Source: Actinobacteria bacterium OV450 (lineage in GTDB: Bacteria > Actinomycetota > Actinomycetes > Streptomycetales > Streptomycetaceae). From it: a DNA stretch of 64,000 bases. Location: the NCBI GenBank assembly GCA_001298555.1, contig LJCW01000231.1, positions 1-64,000 on the forward strand. The letters are read 5' to 3'. The translations under genes and the position numbers were made by a program. Of the stretch, positions 18,608 through 27,596 are shown in pieces. Under the pieces are notes generated by a model. That model made no database searches and was not told where the DNA came from. It saw nothing but the letters and a program-made list of their open reading frames with translations. Each line of letters opens with the position of its first letter. The first letter of the stretch is position 1.

Positions 18608-20104
18608 TCAAGGACGCCCCAGGACACGGGTGAGGCCAGCGACAAGCGTGGTGGCGAGTACCCATCCCGAGGCGATGAGGAGATAGGCGAGCCACTGCGG
18701 CCAGCCCGCCGACGTGAACGCCTTCTCCTGGCCGAAGTCGATGACGGGCAGCAACAGGTCGAGCGTGTAGACGGTGGGATTGAAGGCGGGGCCCCGTCCC
18801 GGCTCGGAGCGATGTGGCTCATAGATGCTGAAGACGAGTGTGCCGAGGAGCGTGAGGACGACGAGCCATCCGCCGGCGCGGGCGGGCCGGTAGCCGTAGC
18901 CAGCGACAACGTCCTGCAACCAGTCCCAGATCTTGGTCGTCCACGGCAGAGCTGAACGGTGGTGACGGTGTTTGGCGCGCAGAACCCTGCGGGCTTCGCT
19001 GTCGTGGCCAAGGACGCGATAGGCCGCTGCTAGTTGCTCGTAGGGCTGAGGCAGGTATTGGCCGCCGAGGCTCTCCTTGAGCCATGTGAGGCGAGTGTGG
19101 GTCGAGTGAGGTGGGAGCTGTTCGAGCCGCTCGTAGGTGAGTGCATCCAGCTCCAGCAAGGGACCCCCTTCAGGGCGGTCGACGAGCTTGCCGATGGTGG
19201 CACCGCGCATCGAGACGGACCTCGTGTCCGTTCTTGCGGTGTCGATGTCCAGGCGTCGCACGTGGATCTCATCGAGACGGATCGCCGGCTCATCGGAGGG
19301 GGTGCCGTGCACAACGGCTTTCGACAGGAGTGCTTCACCATTGATCTGTGCGCCGCTCAGGATGATGCCGTGGGCCACCCGGATGTCCGAGGCCCAGAAC
19401 GTGTCACATGTCACGAGGTGGGCGTCGAGTGCCTGTTCGATCCCTCCTGCATGGCCGATGTCGGCTTGGCGCAGATCGACACCCCCGATGCGGGCGCTAG
19501 CGAGCGTCAGCCGCATGCCTATGGACAGGCCGAAGCGACCGTTGAACCATGACCCGATCGTGAGAAGGTTGCCGTTGATCCAGCCACCTATCTTCGCGCG
19601 ATCGAGGTTGAGGTCAATGCTGATGTCGCTCCCTTGGATCCATACGTTGCCCTCCACGACCGCGTCACGCATGTCAAGGCCTGGACAGCGCAGCGCCTCC
19701 GCGCTGAGCTCGGGAAGGTGAGACCCCTGCAGATAGACGGCGAGTGTCGTGGCGTGTCGAAGGCTCAGGACATCGGAGAATGAACAGGCGTCGAAGTCGA
19801 TCTCGCAGTCGATGGTCGCTGCGGTCAGGTCGAGTTCACCCGTCACTCGTGCGCCTGTGACACGGAGCGCACGAACCTTCCCGGGACTCGCGGGCGGGCC
19901 ATCAAGAAGTAGAAGCGCGATCACGTGGGCCCTGATCTGCCGTTCCGGGCCCCAGGCTGCCCCAGTGGCGGGATCGTCATCAACCGCCGAGCCCGAGCCA
20001 AGGTCCAGCATGCTGCCGTCACGGAAAGCGGACCACATCCGGCGCTCAGGAGCGCTCCACTCTTCCGGCGGTGACAGGTCGTCGGGCTCTGAGCAGTTTG
20101 CCAT
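18608..20104 (-). CDS. Membrane protein with pentapeptide/beta-helix-like body
   Basis: 498 residues from ATG 20104 (a GTG at 20137 is possible). Residues about 75-320 form repeated short strands (LRVTGARVTGELDLTAATID, GGVDLRQADIGHAG, GIILSGAQINGEALLSKAVV), as in right-handed beta-helices. Then comes a helical segment (YEQLAAAYRVLGHDSEARRV) and two C-terminal transmembrane helices. In Streptomyces these are often labelled membrane-associated oxidoreductase, but I see no cofactor motif, so that label is not supported by the sequence. It is intact and stands alone. Confidence 0.7.
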   Translation of the reverse strand: MANCSEPDDLSPPEEWSAPERRMWSAFRDGSMLDLGSGSAVDDDPATGAAWGPERQIRAHVIALLLLDGPPASPGKVRALRVTGARVTGELDLTAATIDCEIDFDACSFSDVLSLRHATTLAVYLQGSHLPELSAEALRCPGLDMRDAVVEGNVWIQGSDISIDLNLDRAKIGGWINGNLLTIGSWFNGRFGLSIGMRLTLASARIGGVDLRQADIGHAGGIEQALDAHLVTCDTFWASDIRVAHGIILSGAQINGEALLSKAVVHGTPSDEPAIRLDEIHVRRLDIDTARTDTRSVSMRGATIGKLVDRPEGGPLLELDALTYERLEQLPPHSTHTRLTWLKESLGGQYLPQPYEQLAAAYRVLGHDSEARRVLRAKHRHHRSALPWTTKIWDWLQDVVAGYGYRPARAGGWLVVLTLLGTLVFSIYEPHRSEPGRGPAFNPTVYTLDLLLPVIDFGQEKAFTSAGWPQWLAYLLIASGWVLATTLVAGLTRVLGRP

Positions 20105-20200
20105 GACTCGTTGTACGGGAAGGAGGGTCTCCTGCACCAGAGTGCCCGTCAGGCCCCGGCCCGAGCAACGCGAGCAGCTACTTCGCCCTTGGAGCGGCGG

Positions 20201-20236
20201 GAGCCACGGGAGCCACGGGAGCCACGGGAGCCACGG
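20201..20236. repeat. Four perfect copies of a 9-bp repeat
   Basis: Unit gagccacgg, four times without interruption, about 100 bp upstream of the start of the gene ending at 18608. On the minus strand a 69-codon frame (20149-20358, LWRQYHRAAHNCADRLDALA) runs through it and would encode Gly-Ser-Arg repeats; that frame is doubtful. Confidence 0.85.
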
Positions 20237-20937
20237 CTAGCTTCACCCGAGGGCCCCGAGGCCTTAACCGCCAACGCATCGAGCCGATCAGCGCAGTTGT
20301 GGGCGGCCCGGTGGTACTGCCGCCAGAGCGCTCTGGTCACCGGGCCTCGCCCGCGCACGCCTTATCGGCGCGGACTGCGCCCGAACATAGCCGCAGCCGG
20401 GCAGCGCCCCGCTGTGAAAGCGCAACGTTCGGCAACTTGCGTGACATACGAGGGAGCCGGTTGACTCCCCGCGCTCCCCCACCTGCGCGCTAACGAGAGG
20501 TCGCCCACGGCGAGGCGCGCCGGCACCTGCGGGGGACAATGTCCCGGGGCCACTCGATGTGTCGGGCGCCGACGGGGCAAAGTGCCTGGCGGACCTTACG
20601 GGCAAGAACGGTGCGAGGTCGGCGGTGCCGTCAACCCACCGCCGGTCTGGACCGGGGCAGCCTGCAGTTCGCCCCGGCTTCTCAGCCGATGCCCAGGGGT
20701 CAGTGCGGACGAGGGTGCAGATGGTGGTCGCGGCGATCATGGCGGTGCCAAGCGGCGGACCTGCGGGGACACGGTGTGGGGGACGCCTGAGCTCCGGCCA
20801 CAGGGAGCAGGCCGGCACGAGGACGCTGGCCAGGGACACGGGCACGAGTCGAGGACCTGCTGGCGATGGACACGTACCCCGGGGCGCCGAGCGGCCGAGC
20901 AGGTGTAGGCCACGGCTCTGCAGGCCATGTATGTCCC
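20237..20937. other. Gene-free stretch
   Basis: Several long open frames exist on both strands, but none has family-like sequence or a ribosome site. I see nothing functional. Confidence 0.45.
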
Positions 20938-21108
20938 ATGCCTGAGGAACCCGGACTGCTGGTTGAGGCCATCACGGCTGCGGTGCGAGAGGGAGACGAT
21001 CGCCGGATCGACCTCCTTCTCCACCGGTTCAAGAACCTGGCGGACGTTGCCGACCTGATACGGCTCCACCGCCGGCTGTGCGGCCCGGCCACACCGCGCC
21101 GTCCATGA
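20938..21108 (+). CDS. Possible small helical protein (56 aa)
   Basis: ATG 20938 opens MPEEPGLLVEAITAAVREGD, then RRIDLLLHRFKNLADVADLI, ending RLHRRLCGPATPRRP. The amphipathic helical pattern resembles small conserved Streptomyces proteins of unknown function. No Shine-Dalgarno is evident, so the start or the gene itself is uncertain. Confidence 0.4.
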   Translation: MPEEPGLLVEAITAAVREGDDRRIDLLLHRFKNLADVADLIRLHRRLCGPATPRRP

Positions 21109-21590
21109 GCACCCCTCCCGGAGCCGGCAGCTGCAAGCAGGTCGCGACAGCAGCTCGGCGTCAGACAGGTGGCGTACCGACCTTCGCAGGATGAGTCCGG
21201 GCACGGACGGAATCCGCGCGTGCCCAAAGGCAGAAAGCGGACTCGCATCCGACCCGGAACGATGTTCCGCCCAGTGACGCCAACCCGCACTAACCAACGA
21301 CAACAACCCCACACCTCACACCCCCACCCTGGGGTGCTTGCGGTGCGCCTCCCAGGACCGGGGCCCGCTCGGGCGGGCCCGGCCGGCAAGCGGTAAACGG
21401 CTGCCCAGGCGTGAAAGTGACCTGCTCATCTTTCAGCTCCGACTCCGACCCGGATGCAACCGTCCGGGAACCGTCAGAGTGGCTGATCTCCACCATGGAC
21501 CGGGCCAGGAACCATAGGTGCCGTACGGGCGTCTCTGCCGCCGCAAGTGGAGAGCACCGTCCGGCACCAACGACCTGGGGGGCAACCACG

Positions 21591-22436
21591 ATGGCCCGAA
21601 AGACCCGAGGAACCTGGAAGACCTTTAGATCCTGGAGAGCGGTGACCACCGCTCTCGTCATCCTGATCTGCCTGACCGCCGCCGGGGCGTCACCCGCCAC
21701 CGCCGACCCGAGCGGACAGTTCGCGCCCAAGGTGGACCAGCACTGCGCCATACAGAACAGTGGCAGCGGTCCCATGACGACCGCAATACCCGTCGACCGG
21801 ATCACCCTCAATCTCGAGACCGTCAGCTACCCCCCGGCCGACTCCACCATCTCCGCCTCCTACACCATCAGCGGCAGCACCAGGACCGGCACCGCCAACG
21901 GCACGTTCGACACCGCCAGGAAGAACGCCACGTTCAACTTCTCGGTGTCCAAGCCGCCGCCGGGCGGGACACTGACCGTCACCTACCAGGTGTGGGTGCA
22001 CGGCGTCTACTACAGCAACTTCGTGAGCGCTCCGCTGGCGCCCTGCACCTGGGACAACCCCAGCTACGTCGACGCCTCGACGTGGAACGACTTCGTGACC
22101 GTGACCGGCGTCTCCCAGCGCTGCGAGACCGTCGACTTCGGCGTCGGCGGCCGGCACGCCTACATCCGCGAGGACATCGTGACGGTGAACGTCGCGCACG
22201 GTCCGTCCTACGGGCCCTCGTCGTACGCGGGCCGGTCGGTCTGGGCCGACTACTGGATCGTCGGTCAGAAGGCCTACACCTCGGGAGCGTCCGGCGTCTT
22301 CGACACCGACGGCAAGGCCACGCTGTCGTTCGTGATCCTCACTCCGACCACCGGCGCCGAACTCGACGTGCTGGCAAGCGGCCAATCGGGCTCGCGCACC
22401 TTCCCCGGCCACTCCTGGGCCACCATCACCTGCTGA
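21591..22436 (+). CDS. Secreted hypothetical protein
   Basis: 281 residues from ATG 21591, chosen because ggggggcaaccacg precedes it and it places a Tat/Sec-like signal (MARKTRGTWK, hydrophobic TALVILICLTAAGA, ending SPATA) at the N-terminus. The mature part has two similar beta-rich halves, each with a cysteine early and late (DQHCAIQ...APCTWD; SQRCETV...TITC) and a YxxxGSTRTGTANGTFDTA / KAYTSGASGVFDTDG correspondence. It looks like an internal duplication of an Ig-like fold held by disulfides. Function is unknown. Upstream 21109-21590 shows no gene. Confidence 0.7.
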   Translation: MARKTRGTWKTFRSWRAVTTALVILICLTAAGASPATADPSGQFAPKVDQHCAIQNSGSGPMTTAIPVDRITLNLETVSYPPADSTISASYTISGSTRTGTANGTFDTARKNATFNFSVSKPPPGGTLTVTYQVWVHGVYYSNFVSAPLAPCTWDNPSYVDASTWNDFVTVTGVSQRCETVDFGVGGRHAYIREDIVTVNVAHGPSYGPSSYAGRSVWADYWIVGQKAYTSGASGVFDTDGKATLSFVILTPTTGAELDVLASGQSGSRTFPGHSWATITC

Positions 22437-22876
22437 CCCGGCACCGACACATCCGACGACCTGGCCGGTGAAGAGTTCAGCTGCCTCGCGCGCGCAGGGC
22501 CCGTGGATGGCGGGCACGTCCGTGACTGTGCCGCCGCCGGGGCAGGCCAGCTCGATCGACTCCCCGTCGGCCAGTCCCCTGGCCCCCGCCCCGAGGCGCT
22601 TCCCGCCCCCCGGGCGTGGTCAGGGTCAGTGGGACGTCGGCGCGCCTCCCCCGCGCTGGGACGGTCAGAAGGCCAGGTCTACCACTTTCTGGTGCGCTTC
22701 CCCATGGACGTCCTCGGCCCGCCGCTTCAGGTCGAGCGTCTCCGAACTGTTCCAGGCTCACTCCGGGCCGCCCTACACAGGGCTGACCTGATGCATCACG
22801 GCCCGAACCCGTCGAAGAACGGGGCGGCCGATGGGGAACAGACACCCGGCGAGAACCCGCCGCCCGGGGCGCGCGC
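22437..22876. other. Gene-free stretch
   Basis: Convergent gap between the secreted protein and the amidase. No frame reads as a family member and no clear hairpin was found. Confidence 0.45.
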
Positions 22877-24268
22877 TCAGGCCGCTGTGGCGATTTCCCG
22901 GGCCGGCTGCGTCTGCTCGTAGGCGTGGCCGACCCGCAGGAGCGTGGGCTCGCCGAGGGGACGGCCGAGCAGTTGCATGCCGATCGGCATGCCGGCCGAG
23001 TCGTGGCCGACCGGAACGGTCAGGGCGGGCACTCCGGTGATGTTGGCGGGGGCGCAGAGGCGCACGTAGGCGTCGGAGACGCCCTCGACGGTGCCGTCGG
23101 GCCAGGTGACCGTCGCCTCGTCGGCGCCGACCGCGGGCATCGGGACGCTCGGGGCGGCGATCACATCGACCTGATCCAGCAGCCGGGCCCACTCGGCGCG
23201 CATGAGCGTGCGGGCGCGTTGTGCGCGCACGTAGTCCCCGGCGCTCATCAACTCGCTTGCCTCCAGGAGGATGCGGACGTCCTCCTGGTACAGATCGGGG
23301 ACCGTGCGCAGGCTGCCCTCGTGGTAGGCCCCGGCCTCCGGCACCATCAGGCCCCACTGGGTGGCCTGGATGTAGCGGGTCATCGGGATGTCGACCTCGA
23401 CGAGCCGTGCGCCCAGGCTTTCGAGGTGCCCGATGGCGTGCCGGACGGCGGCCTCCACCCGCGGGTGGACGTAGTCGAAGTAGTAGGTGCGCGGCAGGCC
23501 GATGCGCAGCCCCGTCAGGTCCGTGCCGGCACCGGGCCGGTAGTCCGTGGCGGGTACGGACAGCGAGGCGGGGTCGCGCGGATCGTGTCCGGCCAGTGCG
23601 GTCAGGACCAGGGCGGCGTCCTCGACGGTGCGGGTGATCGGGCCGACGTGGTCCAGCGACCAGGACAGGGAGGTGACGCCGTGGCGGGGGACGAGACCGT
23701 AGGTCGGCTTGAGGCCGACGACCCCGTTGAGTGCGGCGGGTACCCGGATCGACCCGCCGGTGTCGGTGCCCAAGGCGAAGGTCGCGGTGCCCGATGCGAC
23801 GGCGACCGCGGAACCGCCGCTGGAACCACCGGCGACCCTGCCGCGGTCCCAGGCGTTGCGGGTCTGCGGGGTGGTCAGGCCGAACGCGAACTCGTGGGTG
23901 TGGGTCTTGCCGAGCAGGACCGCGCCGGCCTCGCTCAGACGCGCGGCGACCGTGCTGTCCGCCGTCGCGCGATGGTCGGCGCGCACCCGGGAGCTGGCCG
24001 TGGTGGCCATCCCGCCGACGTCGATCAAGTCCTTGAGTCCCATGGGGATGCCGTGCAGCGGTCCCCGGTAACGGCCGTGCGCCGCTTCGTGTTCGGCCTC
24101 GCTCGCCGCCCGGCGTGCCTGCTCCGCGGTGACCGTGACGTAGGCGCCGAGGTGCGGTTCCGCTTTCTCGATGCGATCGAGGACGGAGTCGACCAGTTCG
24201 ACGGGGGACAGTCGCCGGGTACGGATCGCGTCTGCGGCGGCGGCTAGGGACAGCTCATACGGCTGCAT
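22877..24268 (-). CDS. Amidase-signature hydrolase, AtzE-like
   Basis: 463 residues with a complete amidase signature: catalytic Lys79 (MGLKDL), cis-Ser149 (GGSSGGSAVA) and nucleophile Ser173 (GTDTGGSIRVPA). It hydrolyses an amide or carbamoyl bond. ATG 24268 overlaps by 14 bp the end of the small gene 24255-24464, whose product resembles the AtzG/DUF4089 partner of AtzE-type amidases (1-carboxybiuret hydrolase in cyanuric-acid breakdown). The pair suggests a heteromeric amidase on a small ureido or carboxamide substrate; which one cannot be read from sequence. The general amidase call is safe, the AtzE-like refinement less so. A palindromic operator candidate lies upstream (24516-24537). Confidence 0.88.
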   Translation of the reverse strand: MQPYELSLAAAADAIRTRRLSPVELVDSVLDRIEKAEPHLGAYVTVTAEQARRAASEAEHEAAHGRYRGPLHGIPMGLKDLIDVGGMATTASSRVRADHRATADSTVAARLSEAGAVLLGKTHTHEFAFGLTTPQTRNAWDRGRVAGGSSGGSAVAVASGTATFALGTDTGGSIRVPAALNGVVGLKPTYGLVPRHGVTSLSWSLDHVGPITRTVEDAALVLTALAGHDPRDPASLSVPATDYRPGAGTDLTGLRIGLPRTYYFDYVHPRVEAAVRHAIGHLESLGARLVEVDIPMTRYIQATQWGLMVPEAGAYHEGSLRTVPDLYQEDVRILLEASELMSAGDYVRAQRARTLMRAEWARLLDQVDVIAAPSVPMPAVGADEATVTWPDGTVEGVSDAYVRLCAPANITGVPALTVPVGHDSAGMPIGMQLLGRPLGEPTLLRVGHAYEQTQPAREIATAA

Positions 24269-24464
24269 CGTGCGGCTCCAGTCCGGCGCGGTAGGCGGCG
24301 GCGGGCGAGACGTCCGCGAAGTCCAGCTCGCGCAGGACCGCGACGACACCGTGGATGTGGTTGGCGACAGTGGCGACCGCGGCGTGGCGTTCGGCAGGCA
24401 GCACAAGTCCGGCGCGGGCGGCCCAGCGGGCGGCCTCGGGCGGTGTGAGTTCGACGGTGGACAT
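24255..24464 (-). CDS. AtzG/GatC-like small amidase subunit
   Basis: 69 residues from ATG 24464, with aaggag nine bases upstream. Helical protein: VELTPPEAARWAARAGLVLP, AERHAAVATVANHIHGVVAV, LRELDFADVSPAAAYR. The end (DVSPAAAYRAG) fits the short linker that small GatC/AtzG-like (DUF4089) subunits wrap around their amidase. It overlaps the amidase start, which guarantees coexpression. Expected role: structural chaperone-like subunit for the amidase. Confidence 0.75.
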   Translation of the reverse strand: MSTVELTPPEAARWAARAGLVLPAERHAAVATVANHIHGVVAVLRELDFADVSPAAAYRAGLEPHDAAV

Positions 24465-24515
24465 GGGTGTTCTCCTTCTCGGTCGAGGTTGGAGGGGCGG
24501 AGTGATCGGGGGCCG

Positions 24516-24537
24516 TAAAGGCAAATTCTTTGCTTTA
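24516..24537. promoter_or_regulatory. Operator candidate B (amidase unit)
   Basis: Core AAGGCAAATTCTTTGCTTT (24518-24536), 52 bp upstream of the AtzG-like start. It shares the AAnGC(A/G)AA-(3)-(T)TTGC(G/T)TT dyad with three other sites at 26823, 26871 and 27481. Confidence 0.6.
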
Positions 24538-24602
24538 GATGGCTGCAGGCGTGGCAGCTGCTCGGGGCCCGCGCCGGGTGGCGGGCGGCACCGGCCGCGT
24601 GA

Positions 24603-25535
24603 TCAGGCCGCGGTGGCCGGGATCTCGCGGCCGTGCTCGGCGAGCAGTCGGTAGTGGCCGTTCTCCCGGCGGACGGTGCCGGCGGTGGGCTGGGGGAAGT
24701 GGGTGCCCAGCAGGAGCGCGTCGGTGTCCGCCAGCGCCTCGGGCAGCCGGGCGCGGGTGCGGATCGCTTGGGCCGGGTCGGTGTCGACGCAGCTGTGCAC
24801 GTGGGGGTGGGACAGCTGCACGGGGTGGTGGATGCTGTCGCCGGTGATCAGCGCCCGGCGGTCGCCGCCGCACAGCTCCACGGCGACCTGCCCCGGGGTG
24901 TGGCCCGGGGCCGGGACCAGGAAGACGCCGGGCGCCACCTCGTGCCCCTGCTCGGGCACGTCCACGAGGTCGTACTGCCCGGCGTCTCGGACGGGGTGGA
25001 CGGAGTCACGGAACATCTGGCTGCGCGCCTCGTCCAGGTCGGTGGCGGCCCAGTGGTCCCATTCGGTGCGGCTCGTGAGGTAACGGGCGTGGGGGAAGGT
25101 GGGGACCCAGTCCCCACCGGCGAGGCGGGTGTTCCAGCCGACGTGGTCGGTGTGCAGGTGGGTGGTGATCACCAGGTCCACGGACTCGGGCGGGAAGCCG
25201 GCCGCCGCCAGGCGCTCCGGGAAGTCGGTGTCGAGACCGTTCCAGGCCGGGTTGGCGCGGGTCTTGGCGTTGCCGATGCCGGTGTCCACGACGATCCGCA
25301 GGCCGCCGGCCTCCACCGCGAAGCTGTGGCTCGCCAGCCGCGGGACGTCGGCGTCGGCGAAGTCGGGGCGCAGCCACGGCGCTTGGTCCAGCACCTCCTT
25401 GGTGGCGTCCGGCAGCAACCAGGGTCCGGTCTCCCGCGGCAGTTCGATCTCGTCGACGCGGCGTACGACGATGTCGCCGAGGCTCCATCCGGTGGTGGTG
25501 AGGGGCGTGGCCTGACGGGGCGTGGTGGTGCTCAT
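24603..25535 (-). CDS. MBL-fold metallo-hydrolase
   Basis: 310 residues with the metallo-beta-lactamase fold markers: TTHLHTDHVGW (HxHxDH, about residues 127-132), the His in PAPGHTPGQ, the Asp in ITGDSIHHP and the final His in LLGTHFPQP. Two Zn-type metals are expected. ATG 25535 follows aaagga. It lies 49 bp downstream of the MFS gene, so likely the same transcript. Related enzymes hydrolyse lactones, esters or nitrile/amide derivatives. With the amidase it may form a short degradative route (inference). Confidence 0.88.
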   Translation of the reverse strand: MSTTTPRQATPLTTTGWSLGDIVVRRVDEIELPRETGPWLLPDATKEVLDQAPWLRPDFADADVPRLASHSFAVEAGGLRIVVDTGIGNAKTRANPAWNGLDTDFPERLAAAGFPPESVDLVITTHLHTDHVGWNTRLAGGDWVPTFPHARYLTSRTEWDHWAATDLDEARSQMFRDSVHPVRDAGQYDLVDVPEQGHEVAPGVFLVPAPGHTPGQVAVELCGGDRRALITGDSIHHPVQLSHPHVHSCVDTDPAQAIRTRARLPEALADTDALLLGTHFPQPTAGTVRRENGHYRLLAEHGREIPATAA

Positions 25536-25584
25536 CGGTGGGTCCTTTCGGGTGGGGCGGGCGGGGTGGCAAGGTCGGGCCGGG

Positions 25585-26805
25585 TCAGGCGGTGCGGGGC
25601 CGGCGCACGGCGCGGATGAGGCCGGTCAGGGTCAGCAGGATGACGGTCGCGACGTAGAGCGAGACGGCGGTCTGCAGGCCGTACAGGTTGGTCAGCAGGC
25701 CGGCGAGGACGGCGGGGACGCTCATGGCCAGGTAGCTGAGGACGTAGTAGGCGGCGAGCGTGCCGGCGCGTTCGCCCGGGGCGGCCGGGGGCAGCAGCAG
25801 GCGCAGGGCGCCTTGGGTGACGGTGCCGAAGCCCGCGCCGGCCAGGGCGGTGCCGATGAACAGCGCGAGCAGGCTGTGCAGTTGCGGGCCGCTCAGGGTC
25901 AGCAGGGATCCGGGGATCAGGAGCGCGGTGCCGGCGAGGCTCACGGTGCGGGCGGGCAGCGCCCGGGCGGCGTAGCCGGCCAGTCCGGCTGCGGCCGTCA
26001 GGGTGAAGAAGACCAGGCCGCCGGTGGCGCGGGCGGCGTGCGGGGCGATGAGCCGGGCGAGCGCGGGGCCGAGAGAGGAGTAGAAGCCGCCCAGGGCCCA
26101 GGCGGCGACGATGCCGGGCGCGGCGAGCGCCATGGCCGGCCGGGAGGCGGGGGCGATGGTGATCGTGGGGCGCAGTGAGTGCCAGGCGCCGGGGTGCGGG
26201 CGGGCGGTCTCGGGGGTGAGCAGGACCGCGACGGCCTGGGCGGTGAAGAGCAGGAGCAGTAGCAGGTAGACGGTGCGGGTGGGGGCGGGGGCGTACTGGA
26301 GGAGGGCGGTGGCGGCCAGCACGCCGAGCGCCATGCCGGCCACGGGGGTGATGCCGTTGGCGGCCGTCGCCCGGCCCGGGCGCTCGGGGTCCTCGAAGTC
26401 GAGCAGGGCGGCTCCGGCGGCGCTGGTGGCCACGCCGGTGGCCAGGCCCTGCAGGATCCGGGCGGCGATCAGCGCCGGCACCCCCTGGGCGGTGCCGAAC
26501 TGGGCCATCGCGAAGGCTTCGGCCAGCAGCGCCCCGGCCAGGACCGGGCGCCGGCCCAGGTGGTCCGAGAGCGTGCCCGCGGTCAGCAGTGCTAACAGCA
26601 GGGCGAGCGCGTAGGCGCTGAACACGACGGTGAGCGTCATGGCCGAGAAGTGCCAGGCGGCCTGGTAGAGCGCGTAGAGCGGGGTTGGTGCGCTGGAGGC
26701 GGCCAGCAGGGCGGTCAGGACCGAGGCGTGCAGCGGGAACGCGCCGCGGCGGCTCAGAACGGGCAGGCGGCGGGGACGGGAGGGCCGGGCGGTGACGCTG
26801 GTCAT
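25585..26805 (-). CDS. MFS transporter
   Basis: 406 residues from ATG 26805 (agaggtgcttccc before it) with twelve hydrophobic segments and the MFS loop signature GTLSDHLGRRPVLAGA between helices 2 and 3. Most similar in feel to drug-efflux or small-molecule permeases of the MFS; direction of transport cannot be decided. It is first in a likely operon with the MBL-fold gene. Two operator candidates (26823-26847 and 26871-26892) lie directly upstream. Confidence 0.85.
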   Translation of the reverse strand: MTSVTARPSRPRRLPVLSRRGAFPLHASVLTALLAASSAPTPLYALYQAAWHFSAMTLTVVFSAYALALLLALLTAGTLSDHLGRRPVLAGALLAEAFAMAQFGTAQGVPALIAARILQGLATGVATSAAGAALLDFEDPERPGRATAANGITPVAGMALGVLAATALLQYAPAPTRTVYLLLLLLFTAQAVAVLLTPETARPHPGAWHSLRPTITIAPASRPAMALAAPGIVAAWALGGFYSSLGPALARLIAPHAARATGGLVFFTLTAAAGLAGYAARALPARTVSLAGTALLIPGSLLTLSGPQLHSLLALFIGTALAGAGFGTVTQGALRLLLPPAAPGERAGTLAAYYVLSYLAMSVPAVLAGLLTNLYGLQTAVSLYVATVILLTLTGLIRAVRRPRTA

Positions 26806-26822
26806 GGGAAGCACCTCTGAGC

Positions 26823-26847
26823 CTTAAGGCGAATGCTTTGCGTTAAG
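26823..26847. promoter_or_regulatory. Operator candidate A (MFS/MBL operon)
   Basis: CTTAAGGCGAA-(3)-TTTGCGTTAAG: a 25-bp dyad with arms that differ at two positions, ending 18 bp before the MFS start. It is the most symmetric member of the four-site family. Confidence 0.7.
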
Positions 26848-26870
26848 CACTCTAGGCCTGCGCCACCGTG

Positions 26871-26892
26871 AAACGCAAATATTTAGCTTTTA
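26871..26892. promoter_or_regulatory. Operator candidate C (MFS/MBL operon)
   Basis: Core AACGCAAATATTTAGCTTT (26872-26890), a weaker member of the same family, centred 46 bp (between four and five helical turns) from site A and overlapping the 3' end of the TetR gene. Confidence 0.5.
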
Positions 26893-27471
26893 GCGGGCCG
26901 CGGGAGGGGTTGCGCTGCGACCGAGCGCCAGCGCCACCAGGTGATCGGTGTAGGCCGCAGACAGGTCCGAGGGGCGGAACAGGATCCGATACATCAGGGG
27001 GGCGACGACGACGTCCAGCAGGGTCTCCACGTCGGGCACGGCCTCCCCGCGCCCGGCCGGCCGCACCCCGACGGCCTTCAACTGCTCGGCGGCGTAGTCG
27101 GAGCAGCGAGCCGCGTTGCCCTGCTCGGGGTCGCCCAGCAGGGCGTCACGGATGTACGTGCGGCCCGCCGTCGAGGACATCTCCTCGGCGAACTGCACCG
27201 CCCACGCCTCCAGGTCCGCCCGCAGGCTGCCGTGGTCCGCCGGCGGGGCGTCGGGGCGCAGGCGCTCGACGGCCACGTCGGACAGCAGTTCCCGCAGGTC
27301 CCCCCAGCGCCGGTAGACGGTGGACGGCGTGACTCCCGCGCGGGCGGCGATCAGCGGCACGGTGAGCGCGTCCCGCCCCAGTTCCGCCTCGAGATCTCGG
27401 ACGGCCTGGTGCACGGACTGCTGGACGCGGGCGCTGCGCCCGCCGGGGCGTGTGGTCGCTCGGGAACTCAT
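26890..27471 (-). CDS. TetR-family regulator of the amidase/MFS block
   Basis: 193 residues. The HTH is VPLIAARAGVTPSTVYRRWG (about 39-58), followed by a TetR_C-type ligand domain (GRTYIRDALLGDPEQG). ATG 27471. It lies upstream of MFS-MBL in the same direction, with a site of the shared palindrome family just before its start (27481-27501), consistent with autorepression and control of the neighbouring units. It resembles the TetR at 46895 in size and HTH. Confidence 0.88.
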   Translation of the reverse strand: MSSRATTRPGGRSARVQQSVHQAVRDLEAELGRDALTVPLIAARAGVTPSTVYRRWGDLRELLSDVAVERLRPDAPPADHGSLRADLEAWAVQFAEEMSSTAGRTYIRDALLGDPEQGNAARCSDYAAEQLKAVGVRPAGRGEAVPDVETLLDVVVAPLMYRILFRPSDLSAAYTDHLVALALGRSATPPAAR

Positions 27472-27480
27472 GCATACAGC

Positions 27481-27501
27481 TTAATGCGAAGAAGTTGCGT
27501 C
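27481..27501. promoter_or_regulatory. Operator candidate D (tetR autoregulation)
   Basis: Core AATGCGAAGAAGTTGCGTC (27483-27501), starting about ten bases upstream of the TetR start codon. Fourth member of the family also seen at 24516, 26823 and 26871. Confidence 0.55.
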
Positions 27502-27596
27502 TGCCTGGACGTCGACCTGGCCGGACCGTCTGTTTGATCATCCGGGTTCTCCAGAGGGAGGAACGGCGGCAGACGCTCCCGGCACACGGGGCAGGC

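Noticed and set aside
20201..20236. Short direct repeats considered as CRISPR-like
   Set aside because: Units are 8-13 bp without spacers here and at 47477 and 55364; these are simple tandem repeats. No cas gene is present.
20149..20358. 69-codon minus frame with Gly-Ser-Arg repeats
   Set aside because: The repeat comes from the 9-bp array; no ribosome site and no recognisable family, so not called as a gene.
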